A program made the position numbers and the translations under genes. Positions 17,122 to 26,288 of a DNA stretch of 64,000 nucleotides are shown here, piece after piece (the first letter of the stretch is position 1; the number at the start of each line of letters is the position of its first letter). Under the pieces are notes generated by a model. It did not search any database. It was given only the letters and a program-made list of their open reading frames with translations, and was not told the DNA's origin. The stretch is taken from assembly GCF_019430945.1 (NCBI RefSeq), contig NZ_JAHYCB010000004.1, positions 372,001-436,000 on the forward strand. Direction: 5' to 3'. Origin of the DNA: Neorhizobium populisoli (GTDB lineage Bacteria; Pseudomonadota; Alphaproteobacteria; Rhizobiales; Rhizobiaceae).

Positions 17122-19503
17122 ATGCCCACGGCGTTGGGCGGCCTGCGGGTCGTTGATTTTTCGGACAGTCTGGCAGGACAGTTCTGCGCGCGGCTGCTGG
17201 CGGATTTCGGTGCGGACGTGACATTGGTCGAGCCGCCGGGTGGATCGCCATTGCGCCGTATGCCGCCGTTTTCCGTTAAGGATCCCGACCTTTCGCTGCG
17301 GTTCTGGCATCTCAATACCGGGAAGAGCTCGCTGGCAATCGACCAAGCGGATGACGCGGGCCGGGAAGCGCTCGATCATTTGCTCGCCGCAGCCGATATC
17401 GCGCTTTTGCCGGAAGGGCACGATCCGCAGCGGGTGGGGGAACTCAATCCGGCCTGCATCGCGGCGGCGATCAGCGCCTTTGGGCAGGACGGTCCGCTCA
17501 AGGGCTGGCGCTCGCCGGAAATTGTGCTGCAGGCCCTTTCCGGCATGATGAACAACAATGGCGCCTATGGCCGGGAGCCGCTTTACGGCGTCGGCGACCG
17601 GGCTTCCTTCGCGGCAGGTCAGGCGGCCTATATCGGCATTCTTTCCGCCCTGCATGAGCGGCATTCAAGCGGTCTGGGTCAGGTCGTGACCGTGGACTCC
17701 GCCGAGACCGCGGCGGCCATGTGTTTTCCTTATGCGATGCGCCACATCTACAATGGCTCGATCCACACGCGACGGGACCAGACCATTCCCGCCGGCCAGG
17801 TCAGGTGCCACGACGGCTGGGTCTGCATCTGGATCTATAACCATCGGTGGCACGCCGTCTGCACTGCGCTTGAACTGCCGGAACTGGAGGCCGATCCGCG
17901 TTTCGTAGAGCCGATGATCCGCCGCGCGAACTGGGACAAGCTCTACGAGATCATCCAGGAAAAAGTCAAAACCGCCGATTGGTCGGCGGAGAATCTGGTC
18001 GAGAGATTGCAGAAGGCGCAGATTATCGCCGCCAAGGCCTATCGGCCCTCCGAACAGATTCACAACGGCCATCTCAACGGCCGGAACTATTGGGAGCAGG
18101 CAGATGGCCGGCTGATCCTGGGCATGCCGTTCCGCATGAGCCGGACACCGCGCAAGGTAAAGGGCGGTGCGCCGGCATTGAACGCTGCGATGGATGCCGC
18201 CCCTGTCCAGCGAGCAGAGAAACAGGCCTCCGCAAAAGTGCCGGCACGGCTTCCGCTGGAAGGGCTTCGGGTGATCGAGATCACCACCGCCTGGGCGGGG
18301 CCGATGTCCGGCAGAGTGCTCGCCTATTTCGGCGCGCAATCGATCCATGTGGAATCGCCCAACCGCGTGAACTCCTGGCGGCTCAACAAGGAGCGGCCCA
18401 ATCCGGTCAATTTTCCGGGCGGCGACGCAGGAACAAGGCCTTTCGATCGCTCCTTCCTGTTCAACTCCCAGAACGTCAACAAGCTCTCCTGCATCCTGAA
18501 TCTGAAGACCGAGGAAGGGCGCCGCACGCTGCGCCGCCTGGTCGAGGTGGCGGATGTCTTGATCTGCAATTTCCGCCCCGGCACGCTTGCCAAGCTCGGG
18601 CTCGACTACGACAGCCTGACGGCCATCAAACCGGATATCATCGTTGCGGAACTGCCGGCATTCGGCGGCAGCGGTCCAATGTCCGGTTACGCCGCGCTGG
18701 GGCCGACGATGGAAATGGCGACCGGCATGTCGGCCATGATGGCCTATCCGGATGGCCAGCCGGAAAACAGTGGTCCTTCCTATCTCGACCCGATTGGCGG
18801 CTTCAATGCCGCTGCGGCTATCCTGACGGCGCTTTATCACCGCGACCGGACGGGCGAGGGCCAATATGTCGAGGTGCCGCAGGTGGAAGCGGCGATGCAG
18901 TTCATCGGCGCAGAGCTGCTGCTGGCCGCCGAGACCGGCATCGATCCGGCGCCGGACGGCAACCGTGTTCCGCATATGTCGCCCCACGATGCCTTTCCGG
19001 CGAAGGGCGAGGATCAATGGGTCGCCATCGCGGCGGAAAACGAGGAGCAATGGGCGAGGCTCTGTACCGCGATCGGCAAACCTGAACTCGCGGCCGATCC
19101 CCGTTTCGCGAACCTCGCGGACCGCAAGCGCAACGAGGCGGAACTCACCGCGATGCTCTCCGCCTGGACCGAAACGCGAGACAAACACGAGATGGCAAAC
19201 CTGCTGCAGGCCGCGGGTGTTGCTGCCGCACCCGTTGCCAATGCTGCGGATGTCGCGGCCAGCACCTATCTCGCCCATCGCGGTTTCTTCACCGAACTGG
19301 AGCACCCGGATGCTGGCCGGCACCGTCACCCCAGCCTGCCTATCCATTTGAGCCGCACGCCCGGCAGCCAGCGTCGTGCCGCGCCACAATTCGGCGGCGA
19401 CAACCGGCATGTGCTTGAAAACATTCTTGCCATGCCGGCCGCTGAGATCGAACGTGTCTCGGCAAGCGAGGCGATGGCAACCGTGCCTTTCCCGGATGGC
19501 TGA
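17122..19503 (+). CDS. Tandem-domain CaiB/BaiF family CoA-transferase
   Basis: A 793-residue protein made of two complete family III CoA-transferase domains, at about residues 4-350 and 377-770, joined by an Ala/Gln/Lys-rich linker. Each has its own start motif (LGGLRVVDFSDSLAGQFCAR; LEGLRVIEITTAWAGPMSGR). Family III enzymes move CoA between carboxylic acids through an aspartyl intermediate. The expected Asp is present in the first half (D192, VTVDSAE), but the second half has Glu at that place (E584, QYVEVPQ). Start ATG 17122 with GGAGGCGAGG immediately upstream; the ATG at 17053 lies inside the operator and is rejected. Followed 2 bp later by a hotdog dehydratase, suggesting activation of an acid to its CoA ester and hydration or dehydration. 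Confidence 0.88.
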   Translation: MPTALGGLRVVDFSDSLAGQFCARLLADFGADVTLVEPPGGSPLRRMPPFSVKDPDLSLRFWHLNTGKSSLAIDQADDAGREALDHLLAAADIALLPEGHDPQRVGELNPACIAAAISAFGQDGPLKGWRSPEIVLQALSGMMNNNGAYGREPLYGVGDRASFAAGQAAYIGILSALHERHSSGLGQVVTVDSAETAAAMCFPYAMRHIYNGSIHTRRDQTIPAGQVRCHDGWVCIWIYNHRWHAVCTALELPELEADPRFVEPMIRRANWDKLYEIIQEKVKTADWSAENLVERLQKAQIIAAKAYRPSEQIHNGHLNGRNYWEQADGRLILGMPFRMSRTPRKVKGGAPALNAAMDAAPVQRAEKQASAKVPARLPLEGLRVIEITTAWAGPMSGRVLAYFGAQSIHVESPNRVNSWRLNKERPNPVNFPGGDAGTRPFDRSFLFNSQNVNKLSCILNLKTEEGRRTLRRLVEVADVLICNFRPGTLAKLGLDYDSLTAIKPDIIVAELPAFGGSGPMSGYAALGPTMEMATGMSAMMAYPDGQPENSGPSYLDPIGGFNAAAAILTALYHRDRTGEGQYVEVPQVEAAMQFIGAELLLAAETGIDPAPDGNRVPHMSPHDAFPAKGEDQWVAIAAENEEQWARLCTAIGKPELAADPRFANLADRKRNEAELTAMLSAWTETRDKHEMANLLQAAGVAAAPVANAADVAASTYLAHRGFFTELEHPDAGRHRHPSLPIHLSRTPGSQRRAAPQFGGDNRHVLENILAMPAAEIERVSASEAMATVPFPDG

Positions 19504-19505
19504 TC

Positions 19506-20345
19506 ATGAACCAGAACATTTCCACCCCCACCTTTCCGCGCGAACTTGTCATCGATATCCGGCTTGATGACGACCCTCGCTACAAGGGTTCGATCCACGA
19601 GGATGCGGTCGCGCGTGCCCGTGGTTACAAGGCGGCACTCATCCCGGGTGCCTTCATTTATGGCCATATCAGCCGCTTGGCACTACAGGCCTGGGGCGAG
19701 GATTGGACCATGCGTGGCGGCATGGGCACGCAGTTTCGCAGGCCGGTCTATAACGGTGACCGCCTGACATTGCGCGCCGGACCGCTTCAAGGCGATGCGC
19801 TAATGCGCCGTGCCGAAGTCTCGGTCGTCAACGAGGACGGCGAGGAAGTGGCGACAGGCTGGATCGGCATGCCGGATGGGATCGCCGACCTACCCGATCT
19901 TTCAGCGTTCTCGGTGGTTCCCAGGCCGGACGCGCCGCCGGAGATTAAAGCCGGCGAACGGCATCTCGGCATGCCGCTTACCACCGCGAACCGCATCATC
20001 ACAGATGAGGAATTCAAGGCGTCGCTGCGGGCTTTCTGGGAGAGCGAGGACTTCTATATCCGAGAGAGCGTCGTCCATTCCGGCTGCCTGATGCGGCTTG
20101 CCATGGGCGATACCCACAACAGCTTCCGCTTTCCGTCGCCGATGGTGTTGACGGATGTGGAGACGCAGCATTTCGCGCAGGTGCGTCCGGGTCAGCGGCT
20201 CGCGACGATCGGGAAGGTTGCCGGGGCCTATCTTCGCAAGGGCAAATATTACCTCGAAAGCGAAGAATTCATGCTGGCGGACAGCACGCCTGTCGCCCGG
20301 TTCTTCAGGACGCAGATCTATGCCTATGAAACGCCAGCTGCATGA
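19506..20345 (+). CDS. MaoC-like hotdog-fold acyl-CoA hydratase/dehydratase
   Basis: A 279-residue protein with two hotdog-like halves. The first contains LIPGAFIYGHISRLALQAWG and GTQFRRPVYNGDRLTLRAG, the MaoC-type helix and product-strand pattern. The second contains HFAQVRPGQRLATIGKV. Such enzymes hydrate or dehydrate acyl-CoA thioesters. It begins 2 bp after the CoA-transferase stop, so the two are certainly cotranscribed and probably act in sequence on a CoA ester. Double-hotdog proteins of this length include mesaconyl-CoA-type hydratases, but I cannot assign the substrate. Confidence 0.75.
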   Translation: MNQNISTPTFPRELVIDIRLDDDPRYKGSIHEDAVARARGYKAALIPGAFIYGHISRLALQAWGEDWTMRGGMGTQFRRPVYNGDRLTLRAGPLQGDALMRRAEVSVVNEDGEEVATGWIGMPDGIADLPDLSAFSVVPRPDAPPEIKAGERHLGMPLTTANRIITDEEFKASLRAFWESEDFYIRESVVHSGCLMRLAMGDTHNSFRFPSPMVLTDVETQHFAQVRPGQRLATIGKVAGAYLRKGKYYLESEEFMLADSTPVARFFRTQIYAYETPAA

Positions 20346-20388
20346 TCATTCGAACCGCGACATCTCTGATAAATTTCGAAGGTGCCGC

Positions 20389-20404
20389 TTGCATACGGAT
20401 GCAA
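20389..20404. promoter_or_regulatory. LacI-type operator TTGCATACGGATGCAA
   Basis: The same 16-bp TTGCA-NN-CG-NN-TGCAA dyad as at 17043, located 43 bp after the hotdog gene and 204 bp before the second enolase-superfamily gene. It implies a second LacI-controlled promoter within the catabolic unit. Confidence 0.68.
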
Positions 20405-20557
20405 TTTGCGCAATGCTGATGATATGGAGGAACGGTGACGGCCAAGCCGGTCACGTTAATCGGGCGGTCTGGGAGGGCCGCGCGACGTTCAGCACAAACA
20501 GTTATGCATCGGAACCGCCCGGGATCAGGTCTCGTCTGGTTTCTCAGATCAGTTGCA

Positions 20558-20595
20558 CCGGCCCCTTCGGGCCGGCCCGTTTTGCTTTTTCTTAT
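20558..20595 (+). terminator. Intrinsic terminator/attenuator in the leader of the enolase-superfamily gene
   Basis: A GC-rich 7-bp stem CCGGCCC/GGGCCGG (20558-20564, 20569-20575) with loop CTTC is followed by CCCGTTTTGCTTTTTCTT, the best intrinsic terminator in the window. It lies downstream of the operator at 20389 and only 12 bp before the GTG start at 20608. It therefore either ends the upstream transcript or attenuates the downstream one. Confidence 0.7.
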
Positions 20596-20607
20596 TGAGG
20601 ATGTGCA

Positions 20608-21720
20608 GTGGCCACGCCGACAACGATCAAATCCATCGAAGCATTTCAGGTCTGCTGGGAACACAATGAGCCGCCGGGTCGGCGTACCGCATTCGTGCGG
20701 GTGACGACGGTGGACGGTATCGTCGGCCATGGCGAGGCGTCGCCGATGATGGGCGGCGAACATTCATTGGGGGTCGTGCGCGACTTTGCGCCCTCGTTGA
20801 TCGGCGCCGACGCGCTCGATCACGCGATGCTCTACGACAAGCTGATGCACAAATACGTCAAGCTCGGGCCTGAAGGCGCGGTGACCGGCGCTTTGGCCGC
20901 ACTCGATATCGCGCTCTGGGACATCAAGGGCAAATATTTCAATCAGCCGGTCTACAAGCTGCTGGGTGGAGCGTGGCGCACGGAAGTGCCGTTCTATGCC
21001 TCGATCGGCGGCAATGCCAATCGCACGGTGGATGAAACGGTGCGTGTCGTCGAGGCGCGCTGGAAGTCCGAGACGCCGGCGGCGATCAAGATCCGCTGGG
21101 ATGGCGACCGCACCCGTCAGGACTATGACATTCCGGGCGATATCGCCAAGGCGAAGGCCGTTCGCAAGCTGGTCGGCGACGATTTCCCGCTCGCCTTCGA
21201 TGCCAACAATCAATATTCGGTCGGCGGTGCGATCCGTGTCGGCCGGGCTCTGGAAGACCTCGGCTACATCTGGTTCGAAGAGCCGGTGCAGCACTATAAC
21301 GTGCGCGGCATGGGCGAGGTGGCGCAGCGGCTCGACATCACGGTTTCCGCCGCAGAGCAGACCTATACGACCCAGGCGCTGGTCGACATGATCAATGCCG
21401 GCGTGCGGATGGTCCAGCCGGATATCGTCAAGATGGGCGGCATTACCGGCCTCATGCAATGTGCCGCGATCTGCTACGCCCATGGCGTTGAACTGGTGCC
21501 GCACCAGACGCAGCCGACGATCGCGCATACTGCCAACCTGCATGTGCTCGCCACCATCATGCACCTGACGAAACCCGCCGAATTCGCCGATCCGTCGGTG
21601 CGCATGCATGTCGCATTCGCCAACGCGCCGAAACCGTCGAACGGCAAGTTCACGGTACCGAGCGGTCCGGGCCTCGGCCTGACGATACTCGATGCAGAAT
21701 TGGACAAGCGGAAGAACTGA
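20608..21720 (+). CDS. Enolase-superfamily dehydratase (mandelate racemase type)
   Basis: A 370-residue enzyme with capping domain and TIM barrel. Metal ligands D198 (FDANNQY), E224 (WFEEPVQHY) and E250 (SAAEQTYTT) and the Asp-His dyad D272 (QPDIVKMGG) and H299 (VPHQTQPT) are visible. The second-strand K-x-K motif is altered to K161-x-R163 (AIKIRWDG), implying a one-base or altered-specificity subgroup. GTG start at 20608 with TGAGG at 20596-20600. It precedes a Dpp/Opp importer by 43 bp, so the imported compound is likely its substrate, or becomes it after processing. Acid-sugar dehydratase is the best general guess. Confidence 0.85.
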   Translation: MATPTTIKSIEAFQVCWEHNEPPGRRTAFVRVTTVDGIVGHGEASPMMGGEHSLGVVRDFAPSLIGADALDHAMLYDKLMHKYVKLGPEGAVTGALAALDIALWDIKGKYFNQPVYKLLGGAWRTEVPFYASIGGNANRTVDETVRVVEARWKSETPAAIKIRWDGDRTRQDYDIPGDIAKAKAVRKLVGDDFPLAFDANNQYSVGGAIRVGRALEDLGYIWFEEPVQHYNVRGMGEVAQRLDITVSAAEQTYTTQALVDMINAGVRMVQPDIVKMGGITGLMQCAAICYAHGVELVPHQTQPTIAHTANLHVLATIMHLTKPAEFADPSVRMHVAFANAPKPSNGKFTVPSGPGLGLTILDAELDKRKN

Positions 21721-21763
21721 CGCAGCCGACTTGCCTTGGCAAACTTGTTTTTGGGAGGAAACG

Positions 21764-23359
21764 ATGAGCTTGAAGAGACGTGAATTCCTGGAATTGGCCG
21801 CGGCCGCCACGGCGCTGAGCGCCGTCGGCATCCGCACCGCAAATGCCCAGTCGGCGGATGTCATCCGTATCGGCATCGCCGCCAACGGTCCGCGCACCAG
21901 CGACCCGAACTTCACCACGCAGGGGTCGGACAACTGGGCGACCGAGCAGATGTACGAACAGCTCGTACGCCCGGAAGACGGTGACTTCGCCACGACGCCG
22001 GACAAATACGTGCCGACGCTCGCGACCGAATGGAAGTCGTCTTCGGATGCCAAGACCTGGAATTTCAAGCTCCGCCAGGGCGTGCAGTTCCACAAGGGTT
22101 ATGGCGAGATGACGTCGGAAGACGTCGTGTTCTCCTACAAGCGCGCGATTGCCGACGGCACCAACAAGACCATCATGTCCAATGTCGCGGATGTGGTCGC
22201 CAAGGGACCTTACGAGGTCGAGATCACGCTGAAGACGCCGGACGTCAACCTGCTCGGCACGACGATCTTCTCGAACAATACGGCGATCGTCTCGAAGAAG
22301 GCCTTCGACAAGATCGGCGCCGAAAAGTTCATGACCGATGCGGTCGGCACCGGTCCTTACGAACTCACCCGTTTCGACCCGCAATGGGGCGAGGCGATGA
22401 AACGCCACGAAGGTTATTGGGGCACCAAGGCGAAGATCGCTTCCGTCGAATGTGTCTTCATTGCCGATACGACGGCCCGCACGCTGGCGTTGCTCTCCGG
22501 CAATGTCGACATGATTGAAGCAGTGCGTGCGCCGGGCTGGGTCGATTCCATGTTGCAGCGCGATCCGACCCTGCAGTTCGACATGACGCAGCCGGGTTCG
22601 TTCAACACGCTGCACATCAACCTCAACCGCAAGCCCTTCGACAATATCAAAGTGCGTCAGGCGGTGATGTATGCGATCGACCGCCATGCGGTAGCGAATG
22701 CGCTGAAGCCGATGGGCGGGTTCATGGCCGGCCTGCAGCCGGACTTCTTCCCGGCCGGTTTCAAGACCGAGGCTCTGCCGGCGGGGCTTCAGTACAAATA
22801 CGATCCGGCCAAGGCCAAAGCGCTTCTCGCCGAAGCGGGCTTCCCGAACGGTCTCGATTTTGACAGCAATTGCAGCCAGCGCGAAGACTATTCCTCGACC
22901 ATGCTGATCGTGCAGGAACAGCTGCGCGCCGTCGGCCTGCGGATGAACCTCAAGATCGGCGACCATACGGCCTATCATGCGGACAATCGCAGCGACAAGA
23001 ATACTCTCGCCATGCATTCGTCGAGCTATCCGCCGATCCCGACGCAGCTCTATTTCCAGCAGCTATCGTCGAAATCGGAGGTCAAGTCGGACGGCAAGGG
23101 CGGTGGTAACTACAGCCATTACGGCACCACTATTCCCGGCATCGATCCGCTGCTCGACCAGGCGCTGCAGGCGACCGATTACAAGACCTATCTGGATGCC
23201 TGCCAGAAGATCGAGCTGCAGGTCCTGCGCGATCTGCCGTTGATCGGTCTCTCGACGCTGGCCTTCACTGTGGCGCGCAACAAGCGCGTCAACCTCGGCT
23301 ATCCGGTCAAGAGCGGTTATGCGCGCTGGCGCTTCCACCGCGCTACCAAGACGGCCTGA
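21764..23359 (+). CDS. Family 5 (peptide/oligosaccharide) ABC transporter substrate-binding protein
   Basis: A 531-residue periplasmic binding protein of the DppA/OppA family. The N-terminus KRREFLELAAAATALSAVG has a twin-arginine export motif. VPTLATEWKSSSDAKTWNFK, GTGPYELTRFDP, and NLNRKPFDNIKVRQAVMYAI are family signatures. ATG 21764 with GGGAGGAAACG just upstream; the frame is open earlier but this is the clear start. It leads a five-gene importer cassette. Members of this family also carry sugars, opines and nickel, and the neighbouring acid-sugar and CoA enzymes suggest a non-peptide ligand. Confidence 0.9.
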   Translation: MSLKRREFLELAAAATALSAVGIRTANAQSADVIRIGIAANGPRTSDPNFTTQGSDNWATEQMYEQLVRPEDGDFATTPDKYVPTLATEWKSSSDAKTWNFKLRQGVQFHKGYGEMTSEDVVFSYKRAIADGTNKTIMSNVADVVAKGPYEVEITLKTPDVNLLGTTIFSNNTAIVSKKAFDKIGAEKFMTDAVGTGPYELTRFDPQWGEAMKRHEGYWGTKAKIASVECVFIADTTARTLALLSGNVDMIEAVRAPGWVDSMLQRDPTLQFDMTQPGSFNTLHINLNRKPFDNIKVRQAVMYAIDRHAVANALKPMGGFMAGLQPDFFPAGFKTEALPAGLQYKYDPAKAKALLAEAGFPNGLDFDSNCSQREDYSSTMLIVQEQLRAVGLRMNLKIGDHTAYHADNRSDKNTLAMHSSSYPPIPTQLYFQQLSSKSEVKSDGKGGGNYSHYGTTIPGIDPLLDQALQATDYKTYLDACQKIELQVLRDLPLIGLSTLAFTVARNKRVNLGYPVKSGYARWRFHRATKTA

Positions 23360-23391
23360 GTTTTGCGCATGAAGAACACGAGTGACAGGCC

Positions 23392-24327
23392 ATGACCAGA
23401 TATATGCTCCTTCGGCTTGCCGATGCCATACCGACCATCTGGCTGGTGCTGACGCTCGTGTTCATCGCGATGCGCATTCTTCCGGGGGATCCGGCGATCG
23501 CCGCACTTGGCGACGCCGCCCTTCCGGAACAGCTTGCGGATTTCCGCGCCAAGATGGGCCTCGATGTGCCCCTCTGGCAGCAATATTTCAATTTCCTCTA
23601 CGGCACTCTGTCGCTGGATTTCGGCAAGTCCTACATGAACGGCACGCCGGTCTTGAGCCTTATTGCACGCAATCTGCCCTACACGATCGAACTGACGATC
23701 GCGGCTATGATCATCGGCGTTGTTGTCGGCATTCCGCTTGGCGTGATGGCTGCCGTCAACCGCGACAAGCTGCCGGATACCGGCGTGCGGATTTTTTCGC
23801 TCGTGGGCTATGCAATCCCGGATTTCTATCTCGGGGCGCTTTTCCTGATCGTCTTCGCTTTGAATCTCGGCTGGTTTCCAATCAACGGCGCCGGTGACGG
23901 TTTTCTCGATCGTGTCCATCATATCATTCTGCCGGCGGTGACTTTGGCGCTGGTCAAGGCTGCTTTTATCGGCAGATTGACCCGTACGTCACTGCTTGAA
24001 GTTCTCGGCCGGGACTATATCCGCACCGCCCGCGCCAAGGGTGCCCGCGAGCCTCGCGTCATCTATCGACATGGCCTGCGCAATGCGCTTCTGCCGCTGA
24101 CCACCGGACTGGGTTTGAGTCTTCTGGCGACGTTATCCGGCTCGGTCGCCATCGAGCTCGTTTTCAACCGCCCCGGCATCGGCCGCATGCTCATCCAGTC
24201 GATGACCGAGCGTGATTATGGCGTCATTCAAGGAGGCGTTGTCGTCCTGGCGCTGTTGGTGGTGCTGATCAACCTTTTGATGGACCTGGTCTATATCGTC
24301 GTCGATCCACGTATCCGGGTGAAGTGA
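23392..24327 (+). CDS. DppB/OppB-like ABC transporter permease
   Basis: A 311-residue inner-membrane permease with six predicted helices, starting with MTRYMLLRLADAIPTIWLVL. The coupling-loop motif RTARAKGAREPRVIYRHGLR and LLATLSGSVAIELVFNRPGIG are typical of DppB. Start at 23392 follows the binding protein by 32 bp. It forms the heterodimeric channel with the next gene product. Confidence 0.93.
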   Translation: MTRYMLLRLADAIPTIWLVLTLVFIAMRILPGDPAIAALGDAALPEQLADFRAKMGLDVPLWQQYFNFLYGTLSLDFGKSYMNGTPVLSLIARNLPYTIELTIAAMIIGVVVGIPLGVMAAVNRDKLPDTGVRIFSLVGYAIPDFYLGALFLIVFALNLGWFPINGAGDGFLDRVHHIILPAVTLALVKAAFIGRLTRTSLLEVLGRDYIRTARAKGAREPRVIYRHGLRNALLPLTTGLGLSLLATLSGSVAIELVFNRPGIGRMLIQSMTERDYGVIQGGVVVLALLVVLINLLMDLVYIVVDPRIRVK

Positions 24328-25230
24328 ATGAGCACCGTGATCCAGCCCTCTTCGCTCTCGCCCGATGTCGACAACACGATCGCACCAGAGCCCGGGTTCC
24401 GCGCCGCGCTGATGCACATGATCTTCGGCCGCAAGTCGACCGTGTTTGCGCTCGCCGTCATGCTGATCTTCATCGTCGTGGCGGTGCTCGCCCCGTGGAT
24501 CTCGCCCTACGATCCGCTGGCGCAGAGTTTCCTGTCGATCAACAAGCCGCCGTCAGCGGCCCATTGGCTCGGTACCGACCAGTTCGGCCGGGATGTGCTG
24601 TCGCGGATGATCCACGGGTCGCGCAACTCGCTGCTGTTCGGCCTGATCTCGCCGGCACTGGCGGCAATCTTCGGGACGGCGCTGGGGGTGACGGCCGGTT
24701 ACTTCGGCGGGGCGGTGGATCGGGTGATCTCGCGGCTGATCGACCTGCTGCTCGCCTTCCCGGAACTGCTTTTGGCGATCATGATCGCCGCCGTGCTCGG
24801 CGGCGCCTTCTGGAACATCATCGCCGTCATCACCGTCGCCTTCATCCCCGGCTTTGCCCGCGTCGCCCGCGCCTCGACGCTGGCCGTCAAGCAGGAGCCC
24901 TATGTGGAAGCCGCGGTGGCGGTCGGGCTTCGTACCCCGACCATCATCATCCGGCATATCATCCCGAACATCGCCGCCCCGATCGTCGTGCTGATGACGC
25001 TCTGGGTCGCCTCGGCCATCCGTCTCGAAGCCTCGCTGAGCTTCCTCGGCATCGGCACCCGGGCGCCGAACCCGAGTTGGGGCAATATCATCCGTGACGG
25101 CTTGAACAACCTGTTCGGCTCCCCCTGGCCGATCATCGCCGCCGGCTTTGCCATCACCTGCGTGGTGCTGTCCTTCAATCTCTTCGGGGATGCGGTGCGC
25201 GACGTGCTCGATCCGGAGACCGCCGAATGA
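24328..25230 (+). CDS. DppC/OppC-like ABC transporter permease
   Basis: A 300-residue inner-membrane permease whose ATG directly follows the stop of the DppB-like gene. The family signature HWLGTDQFGRDVLSRMIHGS appears near residue 75, and YVEAAVAVGLRTPTIIIRHI is the coupling loop. It has a 30-residue cytosolic N-terminus before the first membrane helix. Confidence 0.93.
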   Translation: MSTVIQPSSLSPDVDNTIAPEPGFRAALMHMIFGRKSTVFALAVMLIFIVVAVLAPWISPYDPLAQSFLSINKPPSAAHWLGTDQFGRDVLSRMIHGSRNSLLFGLISPALAAIFGTALGVTAGYFGGAVDRVISRLIDLLLAFPELLLAIMIAAVLGGAFWNIIAVITVAFIPGFARVARASTLAVKQEPYVEAAVAVGLRTPTIIIRHIIPNIAAPIVVLMTLWVASAIRLEASLSFLGIGTRAPNPSWGNIIRDGLNNLFGSPWPIIAAGFAITCVVLSFNLFGDAVRDVLDPETAE

Positions 25231-26288
25231 CGGAAGCCCCAGTGCTCGTACATGCCCAGCCAACCGCTGCCGCAATCAGGCCATTGCTGAAGGTCGAAAA
25301 ACTCTCGGTGGAGTTCGGCCCGAAAGCCTCACCGATCCGGGTGGTCAACGGCGTCAGCTTCGAGGTCGATGCGGGCGGTTCGGTCGGCATCGTCGGCGAA
25401 TCCGGCTCCGGCAAGTCGATCACCTCACTCGCCGTCATGGGCCTCATCCCCAGCCCGCCCGGCCGCATTGTCGAAGGACGCGTCGAGTTCGAAGGCACCA
25501 ATCTTCTGGAACTGCAGAAGTCGCGCCTGCCGGATATCCGCGGCCGTGACATCGCGATGATCTTCCAGGAGCCGATGAGCTCGCTCAATCCTGTGATGAC
25601 CATCGGCGACCAGATCGGCGAGGCGATCAAGCTGCACGAGAAGATGAGCCGGGAACAGCGTCGCGAGCGGATCGTCGAACTGTTGAAGCTGGTCGGCATT
25701 CCCAATCCGGAAGGACGCCTCGGCGCCTATCCGCACCAGTTCTCCGGCGGCATGCGCCAGCGGGTGATGATCGCCATGGCGGTCGCCTGCAATCCGAAGC
25801 TTCTGATTGCCGACGAACCGACGACGGCGCTCGACGTGACGATCCAGGCGCAGGTGCTGGAACTGATGCACAAGGTGCGCCGCACGTTGAACACCTCGAT
25901 CCTGCTGATCTCCCACGATCTCGGCGTCATCGCCGATGTCTGCGAGCGGGTGGTGGTCATGTATGCCGGGCGGGTGGTGGAGGAGGCCGACGTCAAGTCG
26001 ATCTTCCGCACTCCGAGCCATCCCTATACCCGCGGCCTGCTGCAATCGATCCCGCGGCTGAACGACGAACGCACGCGGCTCTACCAGATCCCCGGTTCCG
26101 TGCCCTTGGCGGGCACCGTCAAAAAGGGCTGTCCCTTCGTCGCCCGCTGTCCCGACAGGATCGGCAGATGCGCCGAGGAGATGCCGCCGATGTTTGCCGT
26201 CAGCAAAAGCCAGCGTGCGGCCTGCTGGGTTACAGCCGGGGCGGCTGCGGCAGCATCCTTGGGGATCAATGAGGGAGCGACCGCATGA
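25227..26288 (+). CDS. DppD/OppD-like ABC transporter ATP-binding protein
   Basis: A 353-residue ATPase: Walker [10 protein letters not shown]-loop [11 protein letters not shown], signature [17 protein letters not shown], Walker [14 protein letters not shown]-loop SHDLG. The C-terminal oligopeptide-type domain contains the Cys pattern [14 protein letters not shown] that binds an iron-sulfur cluster in relatives. It overlaps the permease gene by 4 bp (ATGA). Confidence 0.94.
   Translation: MTEAPVLVHAQPTAAAIRPLLKVEKLSVEFGPKASPIRVVNGVSFEVDAGGSVGIVGESGSGKSITSLAVMGLIPSPPGRIVEGRVEFEGTNLLELQKSRLPDIRGRDIAMIFQEPMSSLNPVMTIGDQIGEAIKLHEKMSREQRRERIVELLKLVGIPNPEGRLGAYPHQFSGGMRQRVMIAMAVACNPKLLIADEPTTALDVTIQAQVLELMHKVRRTLNTSILLISHDLGVIADVCERVVVMYAGRVVEEADVKSIFRTPSHPYTRGLLQSIPRLNDERTRLYQIPGSVPLAGTVKKGCPFVARCPDRIGRCAEEMPPMFAVSKSQRAACWVTAGAAAAASLGINEGATA

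Noticed and set aside
17665..19410. 581-codon open frame on the minus strand opposite the CoA-transferase gene
   Set aside because: It mirrors the codon bias of the plus-strand gene, has no ribosome binding site and reads as Arg/His/Gly-rich sequence without domain features.
20435..20704. GTG-started 89-codon frame with GGAGG upstream in the leader of the second enolase-superfamily gene
   Set aside because: It overlaps the true gene by about 97 bp and its sequence looks non-protein-like. Kept only as a possible translated leader in the attenuation idea.
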